From NCBI RefSeq assembly GCF_963678635.1, contig NC_087069.1, positions 38,775,076 through 38,839,075 of the forward strand: DNA of 64,000 nt, given 5' to 3'. Numbering within the stretch: the first letter of the stretch is position 1; each line of letters starts with the position of its first letter. The notes below the pieces were generated by a model. It was not told the DNA's origin. It did no database searches and saw only the letters and a list, made by a program, of their open reading frames with translations. The translations under genes and the position numbers were made by a program. This stretch comes from Symsagittifera roscoffensis. Its lineage: Eukaryota; Xenacoelomorpha; Acoela; Convolutidae. Shown here in pieces: positions 23,500-32,959 of this stretch.

Positions 23500-24485
23500 T
23501 GTTCGACTACATTCTTTTGATTTTGTTGTCTTCAGTGCTCCCTTAGTGTTTCGCGAAGTGTCCCTTTTGTCCGCAGTTGTTACATGATCTTTCTCTGACT
23601 GGGCATACAGAGAGATGTCCTTTCTAAATAAATTGTTCACAGTTTCGGCACTTCTGATTTTTTGATATGTTTAAGGTTGGTTCATTTTTGGCATTCGTGT
23701 TTCTATGTGAGAAATATGCTGCTGGAGTTATTACATACTGTTGATGTATTCGAGTTCCTTTTTTGTGAACTAAAACGTAAGCTAGTACGTTTTTGTGAGT
23801 TAGGAATTCAAAACTTGGTTTTTTTTTTTTGTATTTCTACTTTCCCCATGTTTGTTATGAAAATATCTCTCACCAGATCTGCCTCTAACTTACCCAAACT
23901 ACATTTTTGTGCTAACTCAGTCGGAATTTCGTAAAACTTTTCTAGGTTTTCGTTGTCCTCTTGGCCTCTGCTGAAAAATGTGAAAAGCTCATAAGTAAAG
24001 TTAGTTCCTGATGTAAAAGTTGTTTTGAGCAACTGCCAGAAAGTGGCGAATTTTATATCCAGAATCCTTTTCCCTAAGTTATCTTGGGAGAAACATTTTC
24101 GGCCCTTTTTGCCTAGTGCTAAGTAGAGTTGGGAATTCAGTTTTTTATCAATATCTTTAATTTGTAGTCCGCTGGACTCGTTAATGTCTTCTTGTCTACC
24201 CCTAAATACCTCTTCGTTATAAATGCTTAGCAGTGCTGTGTATCTCGCTTCTCTATTTTGTCGCTCTGTAGCATCTTCGTTCTCGGCTGGATGTTCACGG
24301 ATAGGAGCATGTTATGGTTCACGTTGTGGTGGGTTAATGACATCTTCAATATCTACGGAGTCTTTTGCTATGATGGTAAGGTGAAACTTTTCTGCCCATT
24401 TCACCCAATCGTGGGTGATTTCGTTTGCTGAATGGTTGCAGAAAATTTCCAATTCACGTAAGTTCGAAACAATTGACTCCTCCAT
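23500..24485 (-). pseudogene. gag: gag remnant (right-arm copy 2)
   Basis: ATG at 24485-24483 with an open N-terminus ending in KWAEKFHLTII, better preserved than the left arm, which has an early stop. The capsid-like stretch lies in 24032-23808 (TYELFTFFSRGQEDNENLEKF), ending in a Lys-rich homopolymer region where the frame is lost. Zinc-knuckle sequence follows at about 23660-23555. Confidence 0.75.
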
Positions 24486-24787
24486 GTAAAGAATTCCCTT
24501 AAAATGCCTCAGTTAGACAACTAATTTACGGAGGTTGAAATTGTTTAAGGTATAAAAAGGGTTCTAACTACACTAAGACTAAAACGAAGTTTAAAGATCA
24601 ATTGATATAAATCATTCAAGTTGTTGAAACGGAAACTTAGCAAACAAATGAACAATGGCTGTCCAAAAGCTACATCGCTTTTGGCAGGAACTAAATCAGT
24701 GACGTAACAGCCTTACCACACAATGGTTGCAGAGCAGTACTGCATAACGATACATCAAGGTAATTTTTGTATTTCAGATATTTCACA
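24485..24787 (-). repeat. 5' LTR of right-arm copy 2
   Basis: 303 bp on the minus strand, starting TGTGAAATAT and ending TACA, immediately followed by TGGAGGAGTC. The gag ATG uses the terminal A of the LTR. Confidence 0.8.
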
Positions 24788-24792
24788 ATAGC

Positions 24793-25950
24793 TTATATCC
24801 GATATTTTTCTACAGACAGTTTCTCTCAGTTTTTCACTCTTCTGGTCATATTGGTAAACTCCAACTTGCGTCCCAGGTTTTCGTGAAGTCCAGTGCCTCA
24901 TATCTTACCTCTTGAGCAGTTTCCTTTCTAGCATTCATAACTGCCGTTCCGCGGTAACCTCCGATGGATTCAAACTTCTGTTGGCTGACTTCACCGTGTA
25001 CGTCTTCAATGCATAAAATGTCGGACTCTTATTCCTCTGTGAATTACTTGAAATTTGACTGGGCTTCCTAGTCTTTTCGGTTCTTTGTTGTTTGTCGACC
25101 CTCCGCTTCTGCATACTTTTTCTGCGTCTTCTGTCCCAATTGGCGGGTCAATTGGTTTTGCTCTTTTTCCGCCAGGATCATACCGCCACCAGTTTTCGTA
25201 TATTTTGCTCATGTGTTACGTTTATTGTAGGATTCATTTGGAATTTATCCAGACAAAATGACATATTATACTCCTACTGTTTGTGCACTTTCCTCGCGTC
25301 GTTGTCTTCGTTGTTTCCGTTGTCTTCAAACCGTTTTCATTTCTCGGTTTTTTATTTTTTTCACGGGTAACGAATTGATCTCTTGTTGGAAATTTACATC
25401 AAATCAAAAATTCCCTCTCCCCTGAAGTTTTGCCTCGTTACGTCGCGTTTTCTCTAGAACGCACCAACAATTGTTGTTTTTTTTCTCCGTTTCATTTCAA
25501 ATATCTGTTGTCAAGGCTTTGTCCAACGAATTCTCGCTCAGTCTATTTTCGTCTTTACTCACCAATTCGGTTTTAGGTGCTGTTTTTTCTTCCTACCTGT
25601 CAAAAAAAAACAATTTCTGTCGAAAACTTTATTTTTCTGTTCAAATCCGGGTTGCTCTCGCTCATGGTGTTGATAACTCTTCTTATTCATTCTTCGCCGC
25701 ATCTCGTCGCCCGTTATTCTAATGTGCATTTACTTTCTGCAGATTTTGTAAGACCTTTGCGCTTTTATTGCCACGCGCTTTAGAGGTTTCCTGTTTGAAC
25801 CACTGACATGTTTCATCGCTGCATTCACCATTCCTGACAATCTTCACAATTTCATGTGACTGACCCATGCGTCTATTGAGCTGCATCGCTGTCAATGCCG
25901 ATCTTTCCTTTGAGGAACCTTTTTTTTTCCAGTTTTATTTTTCCTTGAAT
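24793..25950 (-). pseudogene. decayed coding remnant in right arm
   Basis: Right-arm counterpart of 4100-5250. The minus-strand stretch at 25212-25006 keeps the same frame as its left-arm twin with few changes. The coding strand points inward, so its upstream part would continue through 26090 and, across the young insertion, into 44989-48000, where minus-strand coding-like text also occurs. Confidence 0.4.
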
Positions 25951-26090
25951 ATCATAACTTCTTTTCTCCTTTCTTTGTTTGAAATGAAAGCTCGACCACC
26001 TCGATGATGGTCATCCATTGGGCAAAACTACTGTTTATAACCTGATAGTTAGTCACTTTTATTTAATTCAGAACTTCCATGAGTGTCTTT

Positions 26091-26500
26091 TGGAACCTGA
26101 TCTAAACTACATTTTATGATTGGATAAATTAGATATTTTACCAATGTAAAGTATTTAATATTAACCAATCATGATCCATCTGACTAACAATCCACTTATT
26201 TGTAAGTGCTGAAATTACTTGTAATTTCAGCACCAGAGAGATTTGAATTTAACTTAGAAATTAGTTGACTCTCCAAGAAGACTTCAGCAACCGCAATAAA
26301 CCAGTATACCCTAGATCTATTGAGCCTAGCAGAGACTAGTTAAACAACCTGAGACTAGATAGTATAAGAGTAAGATTAGGATCGGTATTAGACTAAGAAG
26401 TTGCACGAATCTATCCGGCCGAAAATAAGATAGCGTGACGAGCAGACGGTGTACCCTATCCGAAATTACTCTATGAGTTATACACTTCGGTTCTAACTCA
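26091..26500 (+). repeat. 5' LTR of the young element
   Basis: 410 bp, starts TGGAACCTGA and ends TCTAACTCA. AATAAA at 26295-26300 is a candidate polyadenylation signal. An imperfect inverted repeat (AAGTGCTGAAATTACTTG and following, about 26211-26235) lies in the middle. Regulatory start site not determined. Confidence 0.95.
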
Positions 26501-26502
26501 TC

Positions 26503-26520
26503 TGGTGCGACCATAAGTCT
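26503..26520 (+). promoter_or_regulatory. candidate primer-binding site
   Basis: TGGTGCGACCATAAGTCT lies two bases after the LTR end. TGG matches the CCA end of a tRNA, as expected. I could not identify the tRNA. Confidence 0.6.
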
Positions 26521-26591
26521 GGAACAAGACCTTAATAGCTTAGAATTAACCAAAAATAGACTAGAATTTAGACAAAAACATTTTTTTAAAA

Positions 26592-26834
26592 ATGTTACAC
26601 GACGATAATTTAATCGAAATGTCTCTACGACTCAATAGATCAAAGCCAATATTCCGAACGATAAGAGAACTACCCGGAATTGCAAGAAGACCTCGAACCA
26701 GAGACGACATACGAAAAAATAGAAACTTACCATATAGTTATATGATAGTTCGGCAAAAGCCAACACAAACTTTTGTATTTAGAATACTACTAGCAATGAA
26801 TTTAGATTTTTCATTTGCAAACATAAAATCTTGA
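26592..26834 (+). CDS. small leader ORF, basic, unknown
   Basis: ATG-started 80-codon frame less than 100 bases after the primer-binding site. The product is Arg-rich (LPGIARRPRTRDDIRKNRN) with no recognised domain. It could be an upstream ORF, a first coding exon of a spliced regulatory protein, or chance. Its position at the 5' end of the genomic RNA means it would be met first by scanning ribosomes. Confidence 0.3.
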   Translation: MLHDDNLIEMSLRLNRSKPIFRTIRELPGIARRPRTRDDIRKNRNLPYSYMIVRQKPTQTFVFRILLAMNLDFSFANIKS

Positions 26835-27784
26835 AGTCAATCTTCAAAATCATTTCAGGCGCTAAACAAAATTATTAATATACAATAACGATTGATAAAA
26901 AAAGATCTCAGATCGTTTTCCTAAATTCTGCAGTAATATACAAAACATGTTTGAAAAATATTTATTGAAAAATCAAAATAAAAATTAGTAGCATGACAAT
27001 AAATGGTTAGTAACTGTAAATCATCCTGTTGTTCCAGCTTCATCACCTAAACATAACAGCATTCATAAGCTCACTAATATCATAAAAACACTAAATCTTT
27101 TCTCTACACAAATTTAAATCATTTTAAACTTAAATTCAATTAAATTTAAAATCAGATCATCAAGGTTCATCCTTGGATCTTAAATCATTTTCTATTTGAT
27201 TAAATTTAAAACTTGATCATCAAGGCCTCTCCTTGGATCAAAAAGAACAATTTTGTTCTCCCCCATCCACTTAACTAGTGTCTAACGACCTCAAACGTCG
27301 ATTCACTATCCAACCCTTTCTAAAAACCCAGGACTAACAGAAATTTTTGAACAAAACTAATCATTCAAATTAGGATAAACAGTGAATAACTTCGGTTATT
27401 CATCCTTCACTTGATCCCCCCTCTTACCAGACCCAGGATAAATCTTAGACTTAGTAAGTTTAAAATAGTATCTAACGAACTACTCGCGTTCTAATTATAC
27501 CTGAACCTTGTGGATCGATTTACTATTCTCCAACCCTGAACACAATCACTACCCTTAAGTAAGATTAAGTAAGTTAACACCTTAGCTTATACTAGCCACG
27601 AGAAAGTATAAAATCATTCTTCGGAATCGATATACTTTTCTCCCCAACCCTGAACAAATAGACCCAGGTTAGGCTAACCAAAAAATCGTAAGGACTAACA
27701 GTCTAAGTAATAGAAATCATTTAACAACCTTTTGCATCCGTCATCCTAAACCTTATGTCATTTAAAAACCTAGGAAATAAATAA
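26835..27784 (+). other. long untranslated leader with short repeats
   Basis: No gene. Two copies of an AT-rich unit followed by GATCATCAAGG...CCTTGGATC (about 27140-27180 and 27200-27240, 60 bases apart) can each fold into a stem. Three variants of ACCCAGG plus a short tail (near 27327, 27430 and 27660) alternate with AACCCT-containing boxes (near 27313, 27530 and 27645). In a retrovirus this is where packaging and translation signals would lie. Confidence 0.5.
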
Positions 27785-28222
27785 ACAAACGTTTTACACA
27801 ATTGTGAAATAAATAACAAAAAATACGATCTTGTAATCACACCACACACACAAACAGTTGGATATATCAGAACAAAACGACAAACACTAAAAAGAAAAAT
27901 AATAACCAAACAAAGACAAATTACACGAAAAAGATTTTCCAAAAACCGCAACGCATTTTCAGAATCAGAAACCAGCAGTTTAGACGAACTTTATAAATTA
28001 AAAGAATCTATAGATAAAAATTGCCCCATTCACGATCAATTATATTTTTCCGACTCAGAAACAACTTCAAATTCATCAAAAAGAGGAAAAAGAAGAATAA
28101 AAAAGCAATATAAACACAAACCAGTACATTTATACAATTGGAATCAACCAATTAGACACATTGATAATTACATATTAACAGTCATCAAACAAAAAAATGA
28201 GCTCAACACACACCCCAGGTGA
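27785..28222 (+). CDS. basic frame upstream of and overlapping gag, unknown
   Basis: Open for 145 codons without an ATG, ending at TGA 28220-28222 inside the start of gag (frame different from gag). The middle is strongly basic (RKIITKQRQITRKRFSKNRN), followed by an acidic Ser-rich part and another basic run (KRGKRRIKKQYKHK). Such arginine/lysine-rich stretches are typical of nuclear or RNA-binding proteins. Lack of ATG suggests a spliced exon, non-AUG start, or chance. Not recognised. Confidence 0.35.
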   Translation, partial: TNVLHNCEINNKKYDLVITPHTQTVGYIRTKRQTLKRKIITKQRQITRKRFSKNRNAFSESETSSLDELYKLKESIDKNCPIHDQLYFSDSETTSNSSKRGKRRIKKQYKHKPVHLYNWNQPIRHIDNYILTVIKQKNELNTHPR

Positions 28223-29693
28223 AGAAAGTCCAGATGATGATGATATCTTCCCCTTTATCGTAGATGCAACCACTGATAGAGGACAGCATATATTTTGCAA
28301 AAATTTACTCTTAAATTTGTTTGAACCCGGAATCAGTCCATGTAAAACAGAGTTCCCAGATGTAAAAATCAAAAGACAAATTATCGATCATTATTTGAAA
28401 GATATATGTAACTTAACACAACAATACGGAATCTACTCCATAGAATTCAACTCACCAAACCAGAATCACAGCAAATATGTAATTCAAACAGACGACCTTG
28501 ATTTAGAATTCTCAAAAGTATTCTCAGAATATATAAAAAGCATACAATATCATAACTCACAAAGAGCAAACTCCATATTCACCAATGAAGTTTTTGCAAT
28601 AATATATAGTTATATCTCGATATTAGAAAACGAAATCCCAATCACAAATGTTTCACCGACAGAAACATCTAAACATATAAGAGTACGACATGAAATCACA
28701 CTACTCTCTAGTTTTCTAAATATAATTAAAGAAAATTTCACGAAAGATGAAGTTTCACAACATACAAAACACGACTTACAAAAAATTTTGGCATGGTTCA
28801 TAATAGATTATTTCACACATAATATTGATTTAATTTCACAAGCAAGAAAAAATTTTAGACCCCAAAACTCAAACGATGATACTGCCATCACAGAACAATC
28901 AGACTATGTTTGGGACCCCGAATGGTCTCATCCCGCATTCATAAACTTCCCACAATCAATCTCAAGTCAAGCAATAAGTACAATATCTTATGTAAGAGAT
29001 TATGTAAGAGTAATACCATTAACCATTGATGCAACACCATTAAACTATAATACACTTTTACCTGATATGCAAAATAATAGTTTAAACTCCACAGTCATAC
29101 ACAATGAAAACCTCAATGGAACTAGGAATCTTACTCAACAAGATATCCAAACACCATCACACTTCATAAATGAAGAAATCGTACACACAACAACTACACA
29201 ACAAAGTATTTCACCAATACGTCCAAATTTAACAACACCAAGAAATAAAAACCCTTCACAAACACAAGTAACCTTACAATCAACAGTTAAACCTTCGGTT
29301 GCCCCAAAATATTCACACATGGATTATCAAACATACAGACCCATGACAATACCGTCAAAAACACGTAAAACGTTCACTAGAATTAATTTTGCAGAACATA
29401 ATTATAATTACACACATCCATCAATAACAAATTATCCCCCACGAAAAAATTTTAATAATTATACAAGATCTCGAAACTGGGATAACCCAATGGCACAAAC
29501 TTTCAAACAAATTTACATCCTTCACAGGATCGTAGTGAAAACTATCCATTTTTTCAACAAAATAAAAACAAAAAACAAACATCTTATCAAATGGATTACT
29601 TATCCTCAGATGATGATTTTTTACAACCAGATATATTTGCACCATATAATCAAGAATATCGTGGACAAGGAGTACAGAAACCACATACAATAG
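28197..29693 (+). CDS. gag: gag, N-terminal domain
   Basis: ATG at 28197; 498 codons. The first ~300 residues are helical in character and of unknown fold. The remainder is Gln/Asn/Thr/Pro-rich. From about 29486 the apparent frame reads less plausibly than the overlapping -1 frame, which is open and composed like the upstream part. The true Gag frame therefore probably shifts at the CCC run (29486-29488), leaving the annotated C-terminal ~69 codons spurious. It would encode the matrix-like part of the particle protein. Confidence 0.6.
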   Translation: MSSTHTPGEESPDDDDIFPFIVDATTDRGQHIFCKNLLLNLFEPGISPCKTEFPDVKIKRQIIDHYLKDICNLTQQYGIYSIEFNSPNQNHSKYVIQTDDLDLEFSKVFSEYIKSIQYHNSQRANSIFTNEVFAIIYSYISILENEIPITNVSPTETSKHIRVRHEITLLSSFLNIIKENFTKDEVSQHTKHDLQKILAWFIIDYFTHNIDLISQARKNFRPQNSNDDTAITEQSDYVWDPEWSHPAFINFPQSISSQAISTISYVRDYVRVIPLTIDATPLNYNTLLPDMQNNSLNSTVIHNENLNGTRNLTQQDIQTPSHFINEEIVHTTTTQQSISPIRPNLTTPRNKNPSQTQVTLQSTVKPSVAPKYSHMDYQTYRPMTIPSKTRKTFTRINFAEHNYNYTHPSITNYPPRKNFNNYTRSRNWDNPMAQTFKQIYILHRIVVKTIHFFNKIKTKNKHLIKWITYPQMMIFYNQIYLHHIIKNIVDKEYRNHIQ

Positions 29694-29987
29694 AATTTTT
29701 TCTCCACAACCGATAGATACACAAAATCAACAACCAATCCAAACACAAAACCCAATTAATACACAATATTTTGAACCAATTCAGCAACAAAACCCAATGA
29801 TCACACACTCGTATCAACCGACACAAATGCAAAATGAAATACCACTCCCATATTATCTTCAACAACACGAAATAACAAGAAATCAACTTTCAAATTTTTC
29901 TCAAATGCCAAATGCAGCAGAATCATTACAAATGACAATGAATCCATACCTTATGGGTGGATCATCAATAACATCAAAAAACCTTTA
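29489..29987 (+). CDS. gag: gag, middle part in two further frames
   Basis: Two overlapping open stretches continue Gag-like Gln/Asn/Pro-rich coding. One runs from about 29489 to T6 (29696-29701). The next, in the -1 frame again, runs to A6 (29976-29981) and includes the ORF 29797-29987. Each transition is -1 and occurs at a homopolymer. No ATG is expected if this is an internal part of one polyprotein. Whether the breaks are biological or sequencing errors cannot be decided here. Confidence 0.5.
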
Positions 29988-31688
29988 ATGGTATTCACAG
30001 GAACAGACCCTGAATATTCTGTAGAAGACTATTTAAATGCAGTAACAGCAAATTTGATTTTAAATATAGGACCTGAACCAATTAATACGCCACTACATCA
30101 AAACTGGATACATCGACGCACAGCGTTGATACAAACAACTTTAGACGGCGCAGCCCAAAAATGGTTTTCAGTATTGCCTATAGAAATAAAATCAAATTGG
30201 AAAAGGTTTACACAAGAATTTTCAAAAATGTTTGACTCCGAAAGAAACAAACAACAACAAAGAGTTTTATGTAATGAAATTCGCAGATTACCAAATGAAA
30301 CCATCAAGCAATTAGCAGTACGCATCGAAACACTAGTTCGAAAAGCATATTCATTAAATACACACGACTATAAAAACACAAAGATGACAGAAATCTTAAT
30401 GATGACCTTAACACCGCAATTAAGAAAAATAGCAATAAAAAAGAGAGCATCCCATCCTTCTTCAATTCGAGAACCCGATTTAGATTTCCGAAAACTAGTA
30501 GACAAACTAGAACAAGCAGAAATCACAATGAAACTCGAAGAAACAGAAAATCTGAAATTACAATATGTTAACCGAATCGAAACAAATACCACAAGTATCA
30601 ACAATATACAGGAATCAGATACAGACCTCGTTGAAAAAATCACTGAAATACTCAATATTTACGAAAAACACCCAAATTTTAAAGGCAAACCATCTTTCAA
30701 AAAATGGTGTAATTATTGCCGACGATACGGACATAGTATCTCTGAATGTAGACAAAAACAGCAAGACAATCAAAATAAACCTCAAAAATATAAAGAACCA
30801 AATAAATCATTCTATCAATACATGAAAAAAGATCAAAATCTACCGAAAAAAACTGTGTACAGCAACAACAGTTCAAGAAAACCACTCCCGAACAATACAA
30901 ATTATACAAGAAATCAATCACCATATAACTCAAGTTATAGAGGAAGATCACCAGAACGAAGGAATACGCAAAATTCATCACAAAATCACTACAATAGACC
31001 AAATAGTCGAAATAACTACTCCAGATCAAATTCAAATACAACACGATTTGTTTCTAGATCTAATTCCCAATCAAGAAATAATTACTATCCAAACAATCAA
31101 TCCCGAAAATCATCATACAATAGGAATAGAAACTACTCCAATAATCGGAATAGAAGTTATTCAAACAACCGAAACCAGAATTACCCGAACAATCGATCAA
31201 GGAATAACTCATATAATAGATCGAACTATAACAGACCAAACAATAATTACCAAAACAGATCACGAAATAATTCACAAAATCGACATTCAAGTTATAATAA
31301 TCGTTATAGAAATTATTCCCAATCACCACACAGGAATAATAACCATTATAATAATTCTAATAATCGCCATAGAAGTAGTACACCTAAACATCAAAGGAAT
31401 ATAAATCAAGTACAATCAAATCCAGAAACAACATCAGACCCTCCAGGTATTGACGACACAGTAAATGATATGTTACAACTCAATCAAATAAACTGTGAAT
31501 CATCAGACTCAGAAAGTGAAACAGAAAACACTATCTCCATCAATATGATAGCAGTCGAAAATGACTATGAACCTATTATATATGAACAACCATTTTCATC
31601 ACACATATATGAAAATCAATCAGAACTCCTTCACAACTATTATATTGAACCCATCCATTCCACACCGACGACGCAAAAAACTAATTAA
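29988..31688 (+). CDS. gag: gag, capsid and nucleocapsid
   Basis: 566 codons from the ATG at 29988, but open coding continues from just upstream. Residues ~1-190 form the Ty3/gypsy capsid-like domain (AAQKWFSVLP, then WKRFTQEFSKMF, then an RRLPNETIKQLAVRIETLVRKAY-type stretch). A CX2CX4HX4C zinc knuckle follows (CNYCRRYGHSISEC, 30709-30750). The next ~200 residues are an extraordinary Asn/Arg/Ser/Tyr-rich tract, probably RNA-binding and disordered, and the end is acidic. It ends at TAA 31686-31688; protease continues in the same frame. Confidence 0.85.
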   Translation: MVFTGTDPEYSVEDYLNAVTANLILNIGPEPINTPLHQNWIHRRTALIQTTLDGAAQKWFSVLPIEIKSNWKRFTQEFSKMFDSERNKQQQRVLCNEIRRLPNETIKQLAVRIETLVRKAYSLNTHDYKNTKMTEILMMTLTPQLRKIAIKKRASHPSSIREPDLDFRKLVDKLEQAEITMKLEETENLKLQYVNRIETNTTSINNIQESDTDLVEKITEILNIYEKHPNFKGKPSFKKWCNYCRRYGHSISECRQKQQDNQNKPQKYKEPNKSFYQYMKKDQNLPKKTVYSNNSSRKPLPNNTNYTRNQSPYNSSYRGRSPERRNTQNSSQNHYNRPNSRNNYSRSNSNTTRFVSRSNSQSRNNYYPNNQSRKSSYNRNRNYSNNRNRSYSNNRNQNYPNNRSRNNSYNRSNYNRPNNNYQNRSRNNSQNRHSSYNNRYRNYSQSPHRNNNHYNNSNNRHRSSTPKHQRNINQVQSNPETTSDPPGIDDTVNDMLQLNQINCESSDSESETENTISINMIAVENDYEPIIYEQPFSSHIYENQSELLHNYYIEPIHSTPTTQKTN

Positions 31689-32879
31689 ATTAACACTACA
31701 AATCAACCCAATGAGAATGACAAAACAAAATGCTTGAATACAAATCACATCTATCAAAACATACAAAAAGAACAACCCAAAGAAAAAATTTGGACAATAC
31801 CATTTCTTTTAGAAAGTCCAAGAAGCAAAGAATTTCAACCACCAGATCTTGAAATTGATTTTCTAATTGATTCAGGAGCAGAATCAAATATAATAAACAT
31901 TCCCACATGGAATGAAATAAAAACCTTACACCCAAAGCTAACACCTCTTGAAACCTCCAGTAAACTAGCAACAGCACAAGGATCAACATTGGTAAACTAT
32001 GGAAAAATTCAATTATTTCTTCTCCCCACAAGAACCATGGAGCAAAATAAAATTTTAACTAAACCATTTAAACAAATATTCCATATCACTGATATTAAAC
32101 ACAATATCATTGGAATACCATTTATCTCTAAATATATACCAACAATCAACATATTAAACAGTACAATACTAATCAAAGATAAATACACAAAAACAAAAGA
32201 CACATCCCTAACATTTTTTCAAAGATTAAACAAACAACCACCATTCTTTTCAAAATTTTATCTAATATATAACCAACAAAGAAAACACCTGAAACCACTA
32301 TCAGGAAACATATATAATTTTTCAAAAAAACAAGTTCACCAATATGATAAAAAACAAAACAAACAACAACTCTATATGTCAGATTTTGAATTCAAACCTA
32401 TCCATAAGTTTTTCAAAATCACAATTTCATCCATAAAATATTTGAAAAACTCGAATTCAGATATTATTTCTCTACATATATACAACAATACACCCTATCA
32501 AGTAACACTACCTTTAGGACTCTTAGGCTATTGCGAAACCAACGCTACAATATCACCAATATACGAAAAAGCATATCGCGTAAATAATACACTCCAATTA
32601 TTAGATATTTGTCAATCCACAATTCTTAATGAAGAATTATCCATAAATAATATAATAAGTAACAAAAAAAGAAATACGGATTATTTCACAAAAACCCCAT
32701 ATTTCAAACCGACATTCAACATAAATAACTACACAGAGAATCAACAGAAATTTTTAACAATGTTTAATTTCCAACATTCACAAATAACACAAGACGAATT
32801 TGAAAAATTAGCCAAACAGCTAATTAAATATTCATCAGTCTATGCAACATCCAAATTTGATGTTGGCAAAATCAGCTGA
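31689..32879 (+). CDS. protease, in frame with gag after one stop
   Basis: Open from directly after the gag TAA, same frame, with no usable ATG before the catalytic region. The aspartic protease motif is FLIDSGAESNIINI (D-S-G, ~31860) and the second conserved region is HNIIGIPFI (~32100). About 250 further residues of unknown structure follow before TGA 32877-32879. In-frame arrangement suggests stop-codon readthrough as in some retroviruses. After the TGA the frame is open again to the A9 run (32916-32924), where pol begins in the -1 frame. Confidence 0.8.
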   Translation: MNTTNQPNENDKTKCLNTNHIYQNIQKEQPKEKIWTIPFLLESPRSKEFQPPDLEIDFLIDSGAESNIINIPTWNEIKTLHPKLTPLETSSKLATAQGSTLVNYGKIQLFLLPTRTMEQNKILTKPFKQIFHITDIKHNIIGIPFISKYIPTINILNSTILIKDKYTKTKDTSLTFFQRLNKQPPFFSKFYLIYNQQRKHLKPLSGNIYNFSKKQVHQYDKKQNKQQLYMSDFEFKPIHKFFKITISSIKYLKNSNSDIISLHIYNNTPYQVTLPLGLLGYCETNATISPIYEKAYRVNNTLQLLDICQSTILNEELSINNIISNKKRNTDYFTKTPYFKPTFNINNYTENQQKFLTMFNFQHSQITQDEFEKLAKQLIKYSSVYATSKFDVGKIS

Positions 32880-32959
32880 TCACTACATCTCCCATTAAAA
32901 CCAGACGCAGTTTTCAAAAAAAAAGAGCAAGTAAAGTACCAATTCATTTACACGATAAA

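Larger units (their letters stand above)
16071..24787 (-). mobile_element. Ty3/gypsy element, right-arm copy 2
   Basis: Inverted twin of 5252-12967, with LTRs at 24485-24787 (5') and 16071-16388 (3') and TAGC flanks at 24789-24792 and 16067-16070. It keeps both full units of the pol duplication. Shared insertion site, shared duplication and shared lesions show that both copies descend from one insertion that was later duplicated with its flanks. Confidence 0.85.
14865..26090 (-). repeat. right arm of large inverted repeat, inner part
   Basis: Reverse complement of the left arm, containing a second decayed copy 2. It is longer than the left arm because it keeps the pol segments lost on the left and carries a 3x tandem repeat (15658-15835). 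It is interrupted at 26090 by the 18.9 kb retrovirus-like element and resumes at 44989. Confidence 0.9.

Noticed and set aside
3859-26090. Palindrome arms as terminal inverted repeats of one giant DNA transposon such as a Polinton
   Set aside because: The arms consist of an LTR element and its flanks; no capsid, polymerase B or DNA-transposon integrase was seen, and the spacer is under 1 kb.
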